From Tanytarsus gracilentus (lineage: Eukaryota; Arthropoda; Insecta; Diptera; Chironomidae), in assembly GCA_038502055.1 (NCBI GenBank), contig JAXRKN010000028.1, positions 248,001-312,000 on the forward strand: a DNA stretch of 64,000 nt, in the 5' to 3' direction. This document shows positions 23,515-36,454 of this stretch, one piece after another; the first letter of the stretch is position 1, and every line of letters starts with the position of its first letter. The notes under the pieces are model-generated. The model was given only the letters and a program-made list of their open reading frames with translations, was not told the DNA's origin and ran no database searches. A program made the translations under genes and the position numbers.

Positions 23515-26500
23515 CTCGTCTGTATCAACCAAAGAAACATCCTTTCTAACCTTCATCATTCATCAAGCATTTCACATTCTCCCAAACCACACCCTAGATG
23601 ACTTGAATTATCAATAAATGAACTAACTTTGCTTCTTCCTCAAATTGACTACCTTCTCGACTTTAATGCAGAGGAAATAATGGAATATTATCATTTTTCC
23701 TTTTTACTTGTGTATGAATAGTTGGAGACATTTTGGTGCGATGAACAAAATATAAAAGTGGTCTTTAAATGTAGACCAAACAATACCCTGAAGACGCACT
23801 TCATGTTGTCTCTTTGTGTAAGTTTCACTTTTTTTTGCTTCATCATCATAATTTTCTTAAATGTAAGGGTAGTTTGAAGGACAGGAGCTTTTCAACTTTT
23901 TTATGTACTTTTTATTAAAGTTGATATCAATGCTGGGTTGGGATGAATTAAAATTTTAAAGGATAAAATAATTTTTTCATGAATTTATTAGGTTAGGAAA
24001 ATTTTCAATAAATACAAAAAAAAATTAAAATTTTGGTTACAAATTTTCCAAACACCCTCATTTGTTAGCTTAAGATCTCATCATAAAAGTTTCTCACATC
24101 GTATATCCTCGACCCATGAGGCCGACAATATTTATTAAAATATTGAAATCTCTCTCAATATCCTTCGTATATATTTTATGGATTTTATTGGGAAGGATAT
24201 AAGCAATTTCTTCGATATTGACCTGCGGATATTTCTCATGAAAATTTGTATCAAACTTTCATATTTCATTCTGAGACCTCCCGCATATTACTTCTGACAG
24301 TTTTTCTTCGTCAATTTGCAATAACCTAAATGTGTATATGGTCGTTATCGAGAAAGAGAGAGAGAAAAAGGTACAGAAAAACTGTCGAATCGATGTTTTC
24401 CATTAGCATTTGAGACGATTATTATTGAATGTATGAATGTTCGGTTCGCTTGAGAAAGCTTCATTAAACTTCTCCCCATTAAGATTGGTGTGAGGCAAAA
24501 TTTTCGTTCATAATGTTAATGTTTCATTGAACGAAAAAAGTGGCACGTAACTATTCTCTCTTTCACTTTCTCCTTGTGCACTCCTTCAAGAGTTTGAAAA
24601 AGGGAGAAAACTTTTACAGAGTTATTATCGAAACGTGTTCAAAAACTTTTCACCCTTCACTCATTCCATTTTCATGACTTCACCTCAAAATCTTCTGTCT
24701 CTATATGTCATACTTTGCCATTGACAATGTCGTCCTTTATCATAGTTTGCGACAATATTGTACTGTGTGATAACATGAAATTTTAATTAAAAATATAAAA
24801 GCTTTCCAAAAAAGCTCACTTAAGCTTTTATATAAGAATCAAATTATAATTTTAAAAATAATAATTTTTCGTCACGCGACAGTATTTTCTCACAATTGAA
24901 TCAATCTTTTCTGAAATTTTCTTCTGACTGTTTCTCGAAAACATTTCGAAATGTCGTTTTTTTTCTCGCTCTTGATGGTTTGAGGTTTTTGATTTGCGAC
25001 ATGATTAGGATTATTGAATCAAATCATTATCTCTAAAAATATGGATTCGAAGTCACAAAAATTTCGAAGACCCAATAAATCTTCAATGTCATTTATGTGA
25101 ACGCAAATATACACACAAACATATATATTTTGATTAGAGATAATTTTGTCATTTACATACATATTGAGATTAGCCTTTTTTCTAGCGTAATGATATCAAT
25201 CGCATTCAATGTTATCTCATTTATATGGTTTCATCACGTACTTCATGGAAATTAGGAGCGACATTTTTTATTCATGGTAAAAGAAGATTTTTGTATTCGG
25301 AGCTTTAAGCTTAATCTCTTGAGAAAGAAAAGTGGGGTGGAGTAAAATGCTCACAAATTTGTAATTAGTTTTTTAAAGGTAGATTCATAAGTTAGGTTTA
25401 TGCTTAAAAATGTTTCCAGTAAATCCCAAAAATATTAAATTACCATGAAAAAAATGTGTCGCAATTTTCGAACAACTTCCACCACTGCATTGCCTAAAAT
25501 ATATTCACTCGGCTATGTTTATTGCTATTTTATAGACTCATTCACTAATGGAATCAGCTTGAAAGTACTTACGAGAATTAAAGAGAAAAGAGGCGGAAAA
25601 TGCAATGAAAAAAACATAAACATTGAAACTTAATTATAAACTTTACTCTAAAAATAAATTTAATTCTCTTTTCTGTGTTTTTTTTCTTCTCATTTGAGTG
25701 AGATGTTTTCATTCTGTGCAATCTCCACCAGAGACACATTATTCCATCTTTTGCCTTTTTCTTGTGAGAGGTGGGAAATGTTTTCTTTCTTTTTTGTCCA
25801 TAAATTATGCAAAAAAAAGTTTCTTCTGCATTTTTCTCGGAGACGCTTTTTTTTCGACGAAGACAAAATTCCATTAGGAATTCCAAACTCACACAGGAGA
25901 GAGCAAAAAAATTTTGAGAAGGTGTGCGCTCAATAAAATCTGTGAAAGACTCGCGTTGAATTGTGATTTCGAGAAGGTCGAATTGAAAATTATCGTGAGC
26001 GCGAGTTTAAGGAGTTGATTTAGAAAATCCAGTGGGAAATAAGAAAGCTAAATTGTGTCAGAAAGAAGCTTTAAAAATTAAATTTGTACCAACTGTGCTT
26101 TAATTTTAATCAACACGAGACTTGAATTTAAATATTAACGACAGAATGTAAAAATTTAAAATAATTCAAAAAGTTCATCCACATCGACCTTAATTTAATT
26201 AAAAATTCTCTCACAAATTTTCTCGCCTGAAAACTTTTACTTAGCCACTTCAGCTCTGCATCACTATACATAGTGGAAATGAATTAATTTCACTTGTATT
26301 AAATTACAAATTGTTAGAAGCAAAACTTTAAACAAAAAGAAGAAACAAGTAGAGCGGAAAAATGAACTTGTTGAATAATTGTTTCTTATAATTATAATGA
26401 AATTCGAGGATTGTTACTACGCACAAAAAATCCATTTTCCTTGCCAGGGCAACAGTTTGATGAAAAAGTCGCCATTAAAACATTTCACATTTTTCACGTT

Positions 26501-29500
26501 CGTGCGGCATTAAGGTGAATCATGTCTTTCTCTCAGTAATTAAGTCAACAAGTTCATATTCTTCTTTTTTTTTGTTTCCGACTCAATTCAATAAGAGATG
26601 TGTACTGAGAGATTTCACTCTAAAGCACACCATTATTGTGTGCCGGTCTTCAAAGTCATAAAAAGTCAGCCAGCTTTTATTAGTCTCATATTTCGTGTAT
26701 GTGTGTGTGTAGATTGGCAGTAGTGGTGACTTTTACCTTCAGCTTGAAACTCCTGACTGTGCCAAAAAAAGCGAGAGAGACAATGACAGTGTCACATTAT
26801 ACGACCTAATTTTTATTATGTCCAATTTTTGAAATTACATTTTCAAACCATTCTCGGTTATGTGAGACTGAGTTTGAGACTGCAGAGGGAAGAATAAAAT
26901 AGACAAAATGTGAAGAATGGAATGTGAGTTCAGGGGTGTGCTGGAAAAACAATGAGTTAGGATATTTTTTTGTATAAAATGCCATGACAGGCTAATTGTT
27001 TCCATGTCTGAATTTTTTTGTTATCACCAAGAAATTGAGATAAATTACATTTGTTAAAAAAATTAAAAACTTTTTATCGTGTCTCAACCCTTTTACATTT
27101 TTCCTCTCCAAACAATTTCTCGTTTCAACGATGTATGTACACAAAAGTGAATCCTTTCAATTAAATTATGTCACTTTAGCGTTGTTTCGGGGAATTTCTG
27201 CAGATACGGAGAAAGCGAGCGAAAAAAATATGAAATTGTATAAAAGATGAATCGAAATATTTTCCCTTGACACACTCTGACTGACATTGAAATTACATCT
27301 TTATATTGCGCTAGAACTGTAGAGATGCCAATAAAAAATTGATGACATAAAAGAAAATATACTTTTGAGGGAAAAATGCGGTAAACATTTCTCAGCCTCT
27401 TTTTCCTCGTAAAAGTAATCGAAGCATCACGCGAGGACACGAGAGTCAAATGTGTATATGTTCATTACACGTTGGGGACGACTTATAAAAATTGTGAGAC
27501 ATGTTCTGAAATACATTCGACACACTTTGGGGTGCTGAGAGTTTGAAACGACCTGAGTTTATTAAAGTTGATATTTTTTATAATAAATTTTTTGTGAGTG
27601 ATTTTAAAAATATTTAAACTTACCGAATGTCGTTCCATACATTTTATGAAAACATGTTCGACATATTGATTTCTCATGTTCACCACATATGAGATTGATT
27701 TTTTAGGATTTTTAGTTTGTTTTTCAATCGAAAACACTCTCCGTTAACACCACAATACACAACCATCTCCTAATCACCACACACCCATATTTTTCTCGAT
27801 ACGTGAAACGAATTTTTATTAAAAGCATTTTCCACAACAATCAGCATCTCATTGAATTTAAGAGGGCTTATTCTCGCCTCATATAATCCTACACTGCGTT
27901 CATTAGCTATTTATTTATTTATGTTTCGATACTCAAAGTTTGCTGCCTACTCGAGCGTGAAATTTAAATATTAATTTTTTCATCACTTTGAACATTAATT
28001 TTTCACAACAAAATTTTCAAACTTTATCAACTCTAAAATGTTTCGAATGGTGATTAAAAGTGGTCAAGGGATGGGTGAATTTTGTAACCTTACAAAAAGT
28101 TCGTTCCAGTACCTAAAATAACTCCATTAAAGATCGGATTAGCAACGGAGCAAGCAAGGTATTATTGGATTATTTATATCCTATTTGCGGTGTGCCTTCA
28201 TCGTGCTCCAACAACGTTCAACACATTTCATTTACACTCTCATTTGTTTCCTTAAACTCGGTGATGCCACACAGCGAAGGAACATCTCCATAAGAGAGAG
28301 CGACTTGCTCTAATGTCGGTACAATCAACAACAGAAAATGAGGTATTAATATTTTAAGCCAAAACTCTTGTTGAACATCTATGTTCGGTGATGAGCGCTT
28401 CATTAAGCTTTCATGGGAAAACTTATTCACTCACAGGCTAGATGTGAGAACAGCGAGCGCCATTTTTGTGGGAAAATTGCTTTTTAAAGGATAAAAGATG
28501 AGAATTTATTTCCTTTATTTTTTCTCTCTCATCAACAACGCGCTTTCCTTCCACCTTCTTTCGTTTCCGTTGAAAGGAAGTGCGTACAGACTTGCTAACA
28601 TCAATAATGATTTTTTTTAACTTGCTAACAATTTTGTTAGTGATTGAAAATTTTGTAACATTTCGTGTTTTATAAAAAAATTGATAAATGAAGCTTTTTG
28701 AAATGACACAAAGTTTTTGTCGATTTTTCCTGGATTTTTATTCAATTCGCCTCTATGACCTTCATTGTCATTAGGACAATCAAAATTTTCATTTACTTTT
28801 TACATGCTTCCATAATGAATTTTGCCATAAAACGTTTTAATGCCTATGACAGTTTCCCGTGCGTAAGGATACATGAGGGCGTCAACGACAGCGAAAAAGC
28901 TTTTGGATGAATGATGATATTAAAAATATTTTTAATGGATTTTCGGACTGACTTTGTGCCTCATGGCGATGGAGTTGGCGGGACGTTTGTTCTTCTCCGC
29001 GGAACAATTATAAATTACTGTTGGTGGATGATGATTTTCGGATGCTTTCATCTCGCCACATGAACAATGAAATGGCATTTTTGTAATTTTTCCAAAAGAA
29101 GAAAGAAAAATGAAATTAAAGCATTTCTGTTAATGAAGTGGCTTTCATTAATGTACAATGATTTTGTAAGAATTGCTTTTTTTTCATAATAGAATTTTTC
29201 TTCTTCCCATTCTTCGAAATCTTTTTACTCTTGAGTGAAGTTGAATTTCGATTTTGTGAGTTTTTCTCACTCCTCTAAAATCCAATTTTCGATTGTCGCC
29301 AGACTTCTTTCATAGGGTGTTAGGTTAAGACTGTTTGATGTCAATGTTTTATAAGCTTAAAATATTTTTTTGGTAAAAATGTTAAAGTTCGAATTTATTT
29401 AAGCTTAAAAATTGTTAATTAATTCAATAAAGTCTCAACATCCATTGAATAGTATTTGCAAGACCATTTTATGTAACTGGATCAATGGTTACGAGAGAGA

Positions 29501-29925
29501 AAAAAATTTTGTTTAAGAAGAAGAAAAATTAATATCGTACACATGCCATGAGTTGAGGAAAATCGTGCTTTAGCTCAAAGGGTGGTCAGCCCCGTAAAAA
29601 ATCGTGAATTAAATTTCATCTTCACATGTGAAGTCGTCATTAAACTTGCACGAAACCTAAATATTTTATTTCACACTCTATGCGAGCTTAGATACAAAAG
29701 TTTGTACATAAAACATTTATTTTCTTTCTTGGGCGCCATAAAAATTGAGAAAGACGTTAAATATTACATGACATGATGTGAATCTTCGGGGACGCATGTG
29801 ACAGATACTAAAAGTCTTTTGGGAATATTTTGTGTAATTGAATAAACATGAGATCGATAAATCGATAAAGTTTTGTTTGTTGAAAAAAAACCAATTCACT
29901 TATATACAAAAATCAATTCGATTAC

Positions 29926-30128
29926 CTGCTGGAAAATATCCATTTGTTGCTCCCATTTTCTGTCTTTACTCCCACCACGCATGCATTTTCGCCTTCATTA
30001 ATTATTAAATATTCATAAGTCGGTAATTGCTCCCCACAACCACGCACAAAGTGATCACTGAGTGCCGCCGTCGCCGCCAAAAAAAATAGAATTAATTCGT
30101 TTATTTTATTTTTGAGGTCAAATGACAT
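29926..30128 (-). CDS. weak candidate first exon of an unknown gene
   Basis: A 67-codon open stretch starts at an ATG (30128) and ends at a GTAATC donor (after 29926). It has a hydrophobic N-terminal segment ending in small residues (LILFFLAATAALS), like a signal peptide, then a varied, non-repetitive sequence with two Cys. It is richer in G+C and more protein-like than nearby random frames. I could not find a following exon with confidence, so it may be chance. Confidence 0.22.
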
Positions 30129-31658
30129 AAAACGGATTTTTCTAATCTCATTCCGCTACCTCACTTCAGAATCGATATTTGTTTATTTTTACGGAGTTTC
30201 ATGTGTTTACATGGGTGTCAGATTGGAATGTAAATAATAATGTGAACCTCACTTGCTACGTTTTCTTTTGATGATACTTTTCGAGTGAATCTCAATTTTC
30301 TCTCGACTCGCACGCTTCGAGAAAATCGTAAAATTTATTCGGCATCACGTGGCTCTTTTATTATTTTCTTGGGCATCTTTTGTAAGAAAACACGAACGAA
30401 CGTTCACTGCTTCATTTAACTGTGTGATATCCTTATTATTATTTATGAGAAAAATATATTGGATCATTTAGATGAAAACAGGCTGAGCAAAAAGTTTTTG
30501 TTTGTTGTTTTCAAATATGCTAAAAAAGATTTAAATGTTTTAATTTTTTCATACTCGTGCAAAATAATTTTCAGACCTTCCTTTTTTTAGTCGCTGCCAT
30601 ATAACATCATCTTCGTATTATGCTGTTGGAGCCAAAAACTTTTTATTATCTTTTTAGCTTTTTTGTTTTTCTTTCCTTCGTACTTGACATTATCATAAAA
30701 TTCACAACACTGAATTAATATTTTCATAAAATTTTCTCTCTGCTACTTTCTTTTCTCGTATTCATATGGTTTTAATTTTATTTACAAAACGACTCCACTT
30801 ATTCACTCGTTCAATTTATCAATTTCTTTTATAATATGGAGAGTACTTTATGAGGAGAAAAAAGGGAGCTTAAGAGCATAAAAGCTCACGAAAATGATGA
30901 CGATAATCTCATTTTCTCTCATCACAAAAGGAAACCTAGGGAGAGAGGGGAAATGTCTTAATAAAGTTGAATAACGAGGGCAAGAGAAGAAAGAATCCTT
31001 TCCATGAGACGAAAAAACACTTTATCAAAAGAAGAATTGAAGCAAAACAGTTTGCAGAAAATATATGGGACACAGCTCATGTCCCAAGCGGCAAGCTTTT
31101 GAGAAATTAAGGGGTTAGTCAGAATAAAACTTTAAATTTTTTCAACAAATTCAATTAACTTTCCTGAAAATTTAAAAAATAAATATTTGAGGTTAAACAT
31201 CATCTGCTTCCGACTATCACAACATTATGCATAAAATGAACAATATTAAAAAATTTCAACTCTCCTTTCTTACCAAACTAGATCCCATTTATAAGCGATG
31301 AACTTTTTTTGTGTCACATCATAACTGATTGCAGAAAATTTCAAGCATTTAACCCAAATCTACTCGTTAATGTTGTCATAGCTGGTGCTGTGACATGATG
31401 ATGTAATTTTTAGCTCAAGAAAATTGCTACCGTAGAACATGATTGATTCCATACATGAAAGCTGATACAATGCTGGCAGCATGTGGGTGGGTTGAATTAT
31501 TTATCTTAGTGGCAATACGTCTTTTTCGAGGTGTGATAAATGATTTTTTTAAATCTAATATTTAGCAAAATTTAATTAATTTAAAAGTTTTAAATTATTT
31601 TTAAAAAATCTCAAAAGTGTTCATCGCTTGTTTCTTTTGACTGCTACACTCTCTCATG

Positions 31659-31886
31659 TTAATCCAACCATCCATAAACTTCATACGTGAACCGAAAAAT
31701 AATTAATGAAATTCCATTTCCGTTTCCTTCATTTCCAGGGATCTCCGTCAATTTGGCATAATGAAATGACGTGATTGCTGATACTAATGAGCCATCGTTG
31801 AGGTTCTGTGTTGGAGAAAATACTAAGGCAACAAATAGTATTAGCAACAAAAAACGATTTGAATTTTTTTCCTGCCATACTTTCAT
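31659..31886 (-). CDS. weak candidate small secreted protein (75 aa)
   Basis: A complete ATG-to-stop frame on the strand opposite the Ly6 gene, starting about 105 bp upstream of the Ly6 start codon. The N-terminus is a textbook signal peptide (basic residues, then FLLLILFVALVF), followed by about 50 polar and mixed residues without Cys pairs. No family is recognised. In AT-rich DNA, Leu/Phe-rich frames arise by chance, and this one may simply lie antisense to the Ly6 promoter or 5' UTR. Confidence 0.2.
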   Translation of the reverse strand: MKVWQEKNSNRFLLLILFVALVFSPTQNLNDGSLVSAITSFHYAKLTEIPGNEGNGNGISLIIFRFTYEVYGWLD

Positions 31887-31990
31887 TTCTTTATCTTCAA
31901 TCTCGTCTTCAATTGTGCGTGAGAACGAGAAGGATTCGAAATTGAAAAATACGGAGGAAAAGAGAAAAACCCGAGAAGAGGAAAAGAAAA

Positions 31991-33789
31991 ATGTTATCGA
32001 GCATCCAAATACACATCTATGCCCTTCTGCTTTTTTTTATAATCCTAAACGCTGAGAAAGGTGAGTTTTCCTTCTTAAATTGAGCTCAAGAAAAATGAGA
32101 GTCATACGGTGGAGTCTGAATGGCAGGAAAAACTTGACGTGATGAAAGCTTAAAAGAGATTTAAAGTCAAAGTTGCCGACATTGGTTTGATGGTTTGGAA
32201 ATAGCAAAAATTTTAAGAAGCTTTTAAAAGTATTTATTTGTTGAATTTTTATAAAATTAATTGAGAGGAAATGTTCCGAAATAAAGGATAGACTTTCAGA
32301 CTCCCCGGTAATCTTTTCGACATTTTCCAAGAAGAAAGGAAAAATTTACATGAATGAAAACCACCCGATAAGCACGAATGAAATCTTGAGGTAATTTTTT
32401 TCACTCTCACACCTACAGCTCTTTCAATTGATTGCTTCAAATGTGTTTCGATGAATGAAGATAATCCGGCCTGCGACGATCCCTTCCACAATAACTTTTC
32501 GTCATCCTTTTTTGAGAGTCCCTGTGAGTATAAAATAAATTTAAACGCAATCATGTTTTATGTCACCACAATTAAATGTGAATTTGTCTCTCTCTGACCT
32601 GAATTAACTTTTTTTTATGCAGGCATGGGAGGACGAAAAGGGCGCGATGGAGTTTTTCCTGCAACATCATGTAAGTGCTTTGAATTTAAATTTGTTCTTA
32701 AAGTTGTAAGTTCAGATCAAACGTGCGGGTTTAAATTGGTGATTTACTGCACACAATATTTTTAAATAACGACCCCATAAATAATTGCTCTCTTTTCTCT
32801 TTGTCTTCCTCGTAATAAAAATGAATGTATTACCTTTGTCGAACATCTAGGCATAAAGATTGCTGGTTATTTTGGTAAGAATAATTTCTCGCTAAAAAAC
32901 GATTCATGCAAAAGATTCAAATTTAATTCGCGTGTTTAACGAATCCATAAATTTATTTCACTCTCAGACGATGATAAGACTCGAATTACAGTTAGAGGAT
33001 GTGCTCTCGATTCAGGAACATTAACGACCGACACGGAAATTATAAGAATGTCGCACTGCGGTAAATTTTTTTACGGTACTAGGTGAGTGCATGCATGATT
33101 AATATGTTGTACATGTAAATATCTCATTATCTTCAATCTGACGCGTCATGACGTTGGACGAATGAGGTTGTAAATAGCTGCAATTTCAAAATTGCTCATT
33201 TTCCGGAAAGTCCGAGCTTTTGACTTGTTGAAATATGTCCTCAACGATGATTGTGCACTTCCGATTGCTCTCAATTTTCTTAAGTGAATTTTAGAAGAGT
33301 GGAACGAGAATGACTTTAATAAATATTTTACTAAGCTTTAAATTTTACACAAACATTCTTGAAAGTTTCCAACATTTATCACAACTCCCTCAGGTCAAAC
33401 ACTCCTTAAAAGTGGTCACACAATCAACAAATGTCCTTGACTTGTTTCTCCTTCTCTAAAGTCATATCGTTAACCCCAATTCTCAACGCTACATAGAAAA
33501 AACTCTTGAAAACTTTTTTGTTTTAATTTAATTTTTTTTTCGTTTTCACTCCTGCACTCTTTTGAACTGTTGAAAGCAAAATTAAATGAAAAACTTTTAA
33601 TGTACACATTTGAAATTAATTTTCCTTTTTTCTCTCTTTCTATCCTCAACCAGATATGTACATGGTTGCCTTCAGTCGTGCGAAATCGATGGATGTAACA
33701 GATCAGGGATAACCACGAACGTGAATAGAGTTTGCATAGCTTTTCTATTAATTATCACATACATAATATCGACCACTGTCTGCAGCTAA
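31991..33789 (+). CDS. Ly6/uPAR-domain GPI-anchored protein (quiver-like)
   Basis: Six exons (31991-32060, 32419-32523, 32623-32670, 32851-32874, 32968-33082, 33654-33789) join in consistent phase to 165 aa. None but the first is visible as a frame with its own start. Residues 1 to about 23 form a signal peptide. The ectodomain has ten Cys in the three-finger pattern: a CxxC opening pair (IDCFKC), then CDD, CMGG, CIK, CALD, CGK, CxxxC (GCLQSC) and a closing CN. The C-terminus is a hydrophobic segment of about 20 residues after a small-residue region, as expected for GPI attachment. Exon 4 is only 24 bp and encodes eight residues. Insect relatives such as quiver/sleepless modulate potassium channels and nicotinic receptors; others (boudin, crooked) organise septate junctions. 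The exact paralogue cannot be decided by eye. Confidence 0.9.
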
Positions 33790-33919
33790 CGTTAGAGCGT
33801 CAAGAGAATTTAAAAAGAGAGATACCTTTTCGTTGTTAATGAACAATTTTAATTTTAACCAATTTTAAATATTCCAAATTGAAATTTTTTACAATCGATT
33901 ATCTCTGCAGATAATAATG

Positions 33920-33925
33920 AATAAA
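33920..33925 (+). terminator. poly(A) signal of the Ly6 gene
   Basis: AATAAA about 130 bp after the stop; another lies near 34063. The 3' UTR also contains a 7-bp palindrome around a PstI-like CTGCAG core near 33897-33914. Confidence 0.45.
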
Positions 33926-36307
33926 AAGTTTCAATGGGATGGCTCATCATAATGATAAAAATTGATTGATATATTTCACACAAAATGAAAAAAAAAATGT
34001 TTTTTAATAATGAAAATAGAGAAAATGAAAATATTTTGATGCAAAACATGGCATATGATACGAATAAAATAAATTTTTTTATATAAAATCAAAAAAAGGA
34101 TATTTTGTGGCGTTGATGAAATGGAAATTTTACCGGTTAGTTGATAATTGATATTTTATTTCATGTTAGTTTTTAGCTTTTTGCATTTTTTATACAGTTT
34201 ATCATTATTGTGAGAGTAAAAATAATTGACATTGATTAAAAATTATTGTAAAAACATTAAATTTCTTTCATCTCATCCTTTCCACAAAATATTCAAAAAA
34301 ATGCTACCCACATTAGCACAAAATAAAATATTTAATGCTGAAATTGAGCCTCTGCAGATGATTTTTTGTACATGCTGGCAAAAGATTTTAATGAATCCAG
34401 CCTAAAAAGAGTGTAATTAAAATTTATATATACAATATACGGTTAGTAAATTATTACAATACATTCTAAACCAAAGTGAAAGAGCGGAGAGATTTGCTTA
34501 ATTAGTATTTAAGTAAAAAGACATTGCGATGGGATTAAAGAGAATTTCTAATTATTAAATGTGCTCGTTCGTCTCAATTCAACATTTCACTCAATTCTCT
34601 TGATATTTAATTTCTAGATTTCATACTTGTGCACACATTTTATTGTAGGGGTGAATTTTTCATGCGAAAGTTTTTCATTTTAGAAACTAATTTCGTATAA
34701 ATTTAAAATGGAACGGTTTTTTAAATTTAATTTTTTTGGGGTCTGATAAAAATAAATTAAAGTTACCCCAATAACGATGTGAGTAAATGTCAATGATAAT
34801 GCTCGTCTAATGAGGCTGATGATGGTGTCATTCGCCAAGAGAATTTCTTCAACAATTATTCTCTCATGTCATTAACATATCTAAAGAGACACACATAAAC
34901 GAGATGAGAGGCTTCATTTCGAGAAAATATGAACATAAGAAAATGTGTGTTTGCGGAGAAAACGAAGAAAAGCACAAGGAAAATGTTCATTATGTATAAA
35001 AATAATAAACTCAAGTATGAGAAATCTAATTAATTGGTTTAAAAAATTTTATGAGAGTTTCGAGCACACCCTTTTTCATGCACAAACAGCTACTAACGAG
35101 CATGTGTATTAAAGGAAGAATGAAAATGTTTTAAACGTACGAAATAATATTGATACGTTTATATGAAATAAAAAAATAATTAATAATATATGAAATTAAT
35201 TAACGCCATATGTGATTTTATTCAAGGATTGGCACACAAGAATTTTCGAATATATGTGTAATGATTTTTATCTCATCCCCTGGTTTTTGATCCCTTTTCA
35301 CAAAACCCTCAATTTTCTGACACGTTCCTTGTAACAAGATGAAAATTTATATTAAAGCTCTTTTCACTGAATGACGATGAAAAGCTTAATCCTATTGAGA
35401 GATGTGACAGAATATTTACATTACAAATTAAAGAGCTCACACAGACACACACTCAAAAATTACCATTAAACATAAACACTTTGAATAAGTGCCTGCCTGT
35501 TAAAAGTTGAAACAAAACTCAATTATTCTCGGCTAATGTTCGATTCATAAAGAATTATTTACTCTTATCAGATTGGCAAAATTATTGAATTGGATGTGCG
35601 CTGATAAAAAGTGAGAGCAAACATGAATTATTGCGATACGTATTATGATAATTAAATTACTCCTAATAGACTCATTAATTATGTAGGTTCGAGTGGGTGT
35701 TGTGTGGTAATTGTGGGCAAATTTAATTCGGCATGGAATTGAAATTCGTGGTAAATTTGAGAAGTTTTTTGTTTAAAAACAATTCAACAAGTTTTTAGTT
35801 TTAAATACGTTAAATTTTTATTAAACACCCATAAATTACTACACCACATCCTTCTCCTAATTTATAGTAAACACGCGAATTCCTCTCTCTCTTCGAAATT
35901 ATAAAGTAATTAATGAAATATTTTATCAGCTTCAAAGAATAAATTTTTACTTATCACTATGTAAGCAATCATGCACAGCTCACTGAAATAAATTCTCTAT
36001 AAATTTAAAATATAAATTGATGTAAAATCTCTCTCGCTCTACCTGAAATTTAATGGTCATTAATTTGCCAAAGAAAAATGATTTTAGATAAATGTTGCTA
36101 GGCGCTAAATAAAAAAAATCTTCGTTTTAATGTTCTCTCATTATTTTTTCATTTTATTTTAAGTTGCTTTTAAAAGCAGAAGAGAAACAGAAAATTTATT
36201 CACTCGTATTTTATCTAATCTACTGTAGAGCGGTTACTGCAATATTTCATTCGAAAAATGTTCTTTTCGCCTGTGTATGTACGTGAAGATTCAATTATTA
36301 CAACTTT
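33926..36307. other. intergenic DNA between Ly6 and pasha
   Basis: AT-rich DNA between two convergent genes. No coding exon, RNA gene or repeat recognised. Confidence 0.5.
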
Positions 36308-36313
36308 TTTATT
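36308..36313 (-). terminator. poly(A) signal of pasha
   Basis: AATAAA on the minus strand about 142 bp beyond the pasha stop codon. Confidence 0.5.
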
Positions 36314-36454
36314 CTGTCTCCCACTTTTTATGACTCAATTTATATGATTAATGATAATTATTGAAATAAAAGAAAATTGTAGACACTTTTGCATTTCTCA
36401 ATCATAAACTTTATGTGTTATATAAAATGCTGTCAATTAACCATATGATGAGTT

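Larger units (their letters stand above)
18918..31658. other. 12.7-kb gene-poor region
   Basis: AT-rich DNA with no convincing gene. It contains short simple repeats: CT dinucleotides at 22085-22098, GA-rich sequence near 24353-24367 and TG dinucleotides near 26697-26710. A perfect hairpin lies at 23490-23514, and one weak candidate exon is listed separately. It lies upstream of the Ly6 gene and could hold its regulatory elements. Open frames over 60 codons here are AT-rich, Phe/Lys/Ile-heavy and without splice context. Confidence 0.5.

Noticed and set aside
24155..24205. 9-bp inverted repeat ATATCCTTC / GAAGGATAT
   Set aside because: The stem does not extend and the loop is AT-rich; likely chance in this base composition.
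31370..31405. Sequence resembling miR-2 family on the minus strand
   Set aside because: Several mismatches to the mature sequence and no long hairpin around it.
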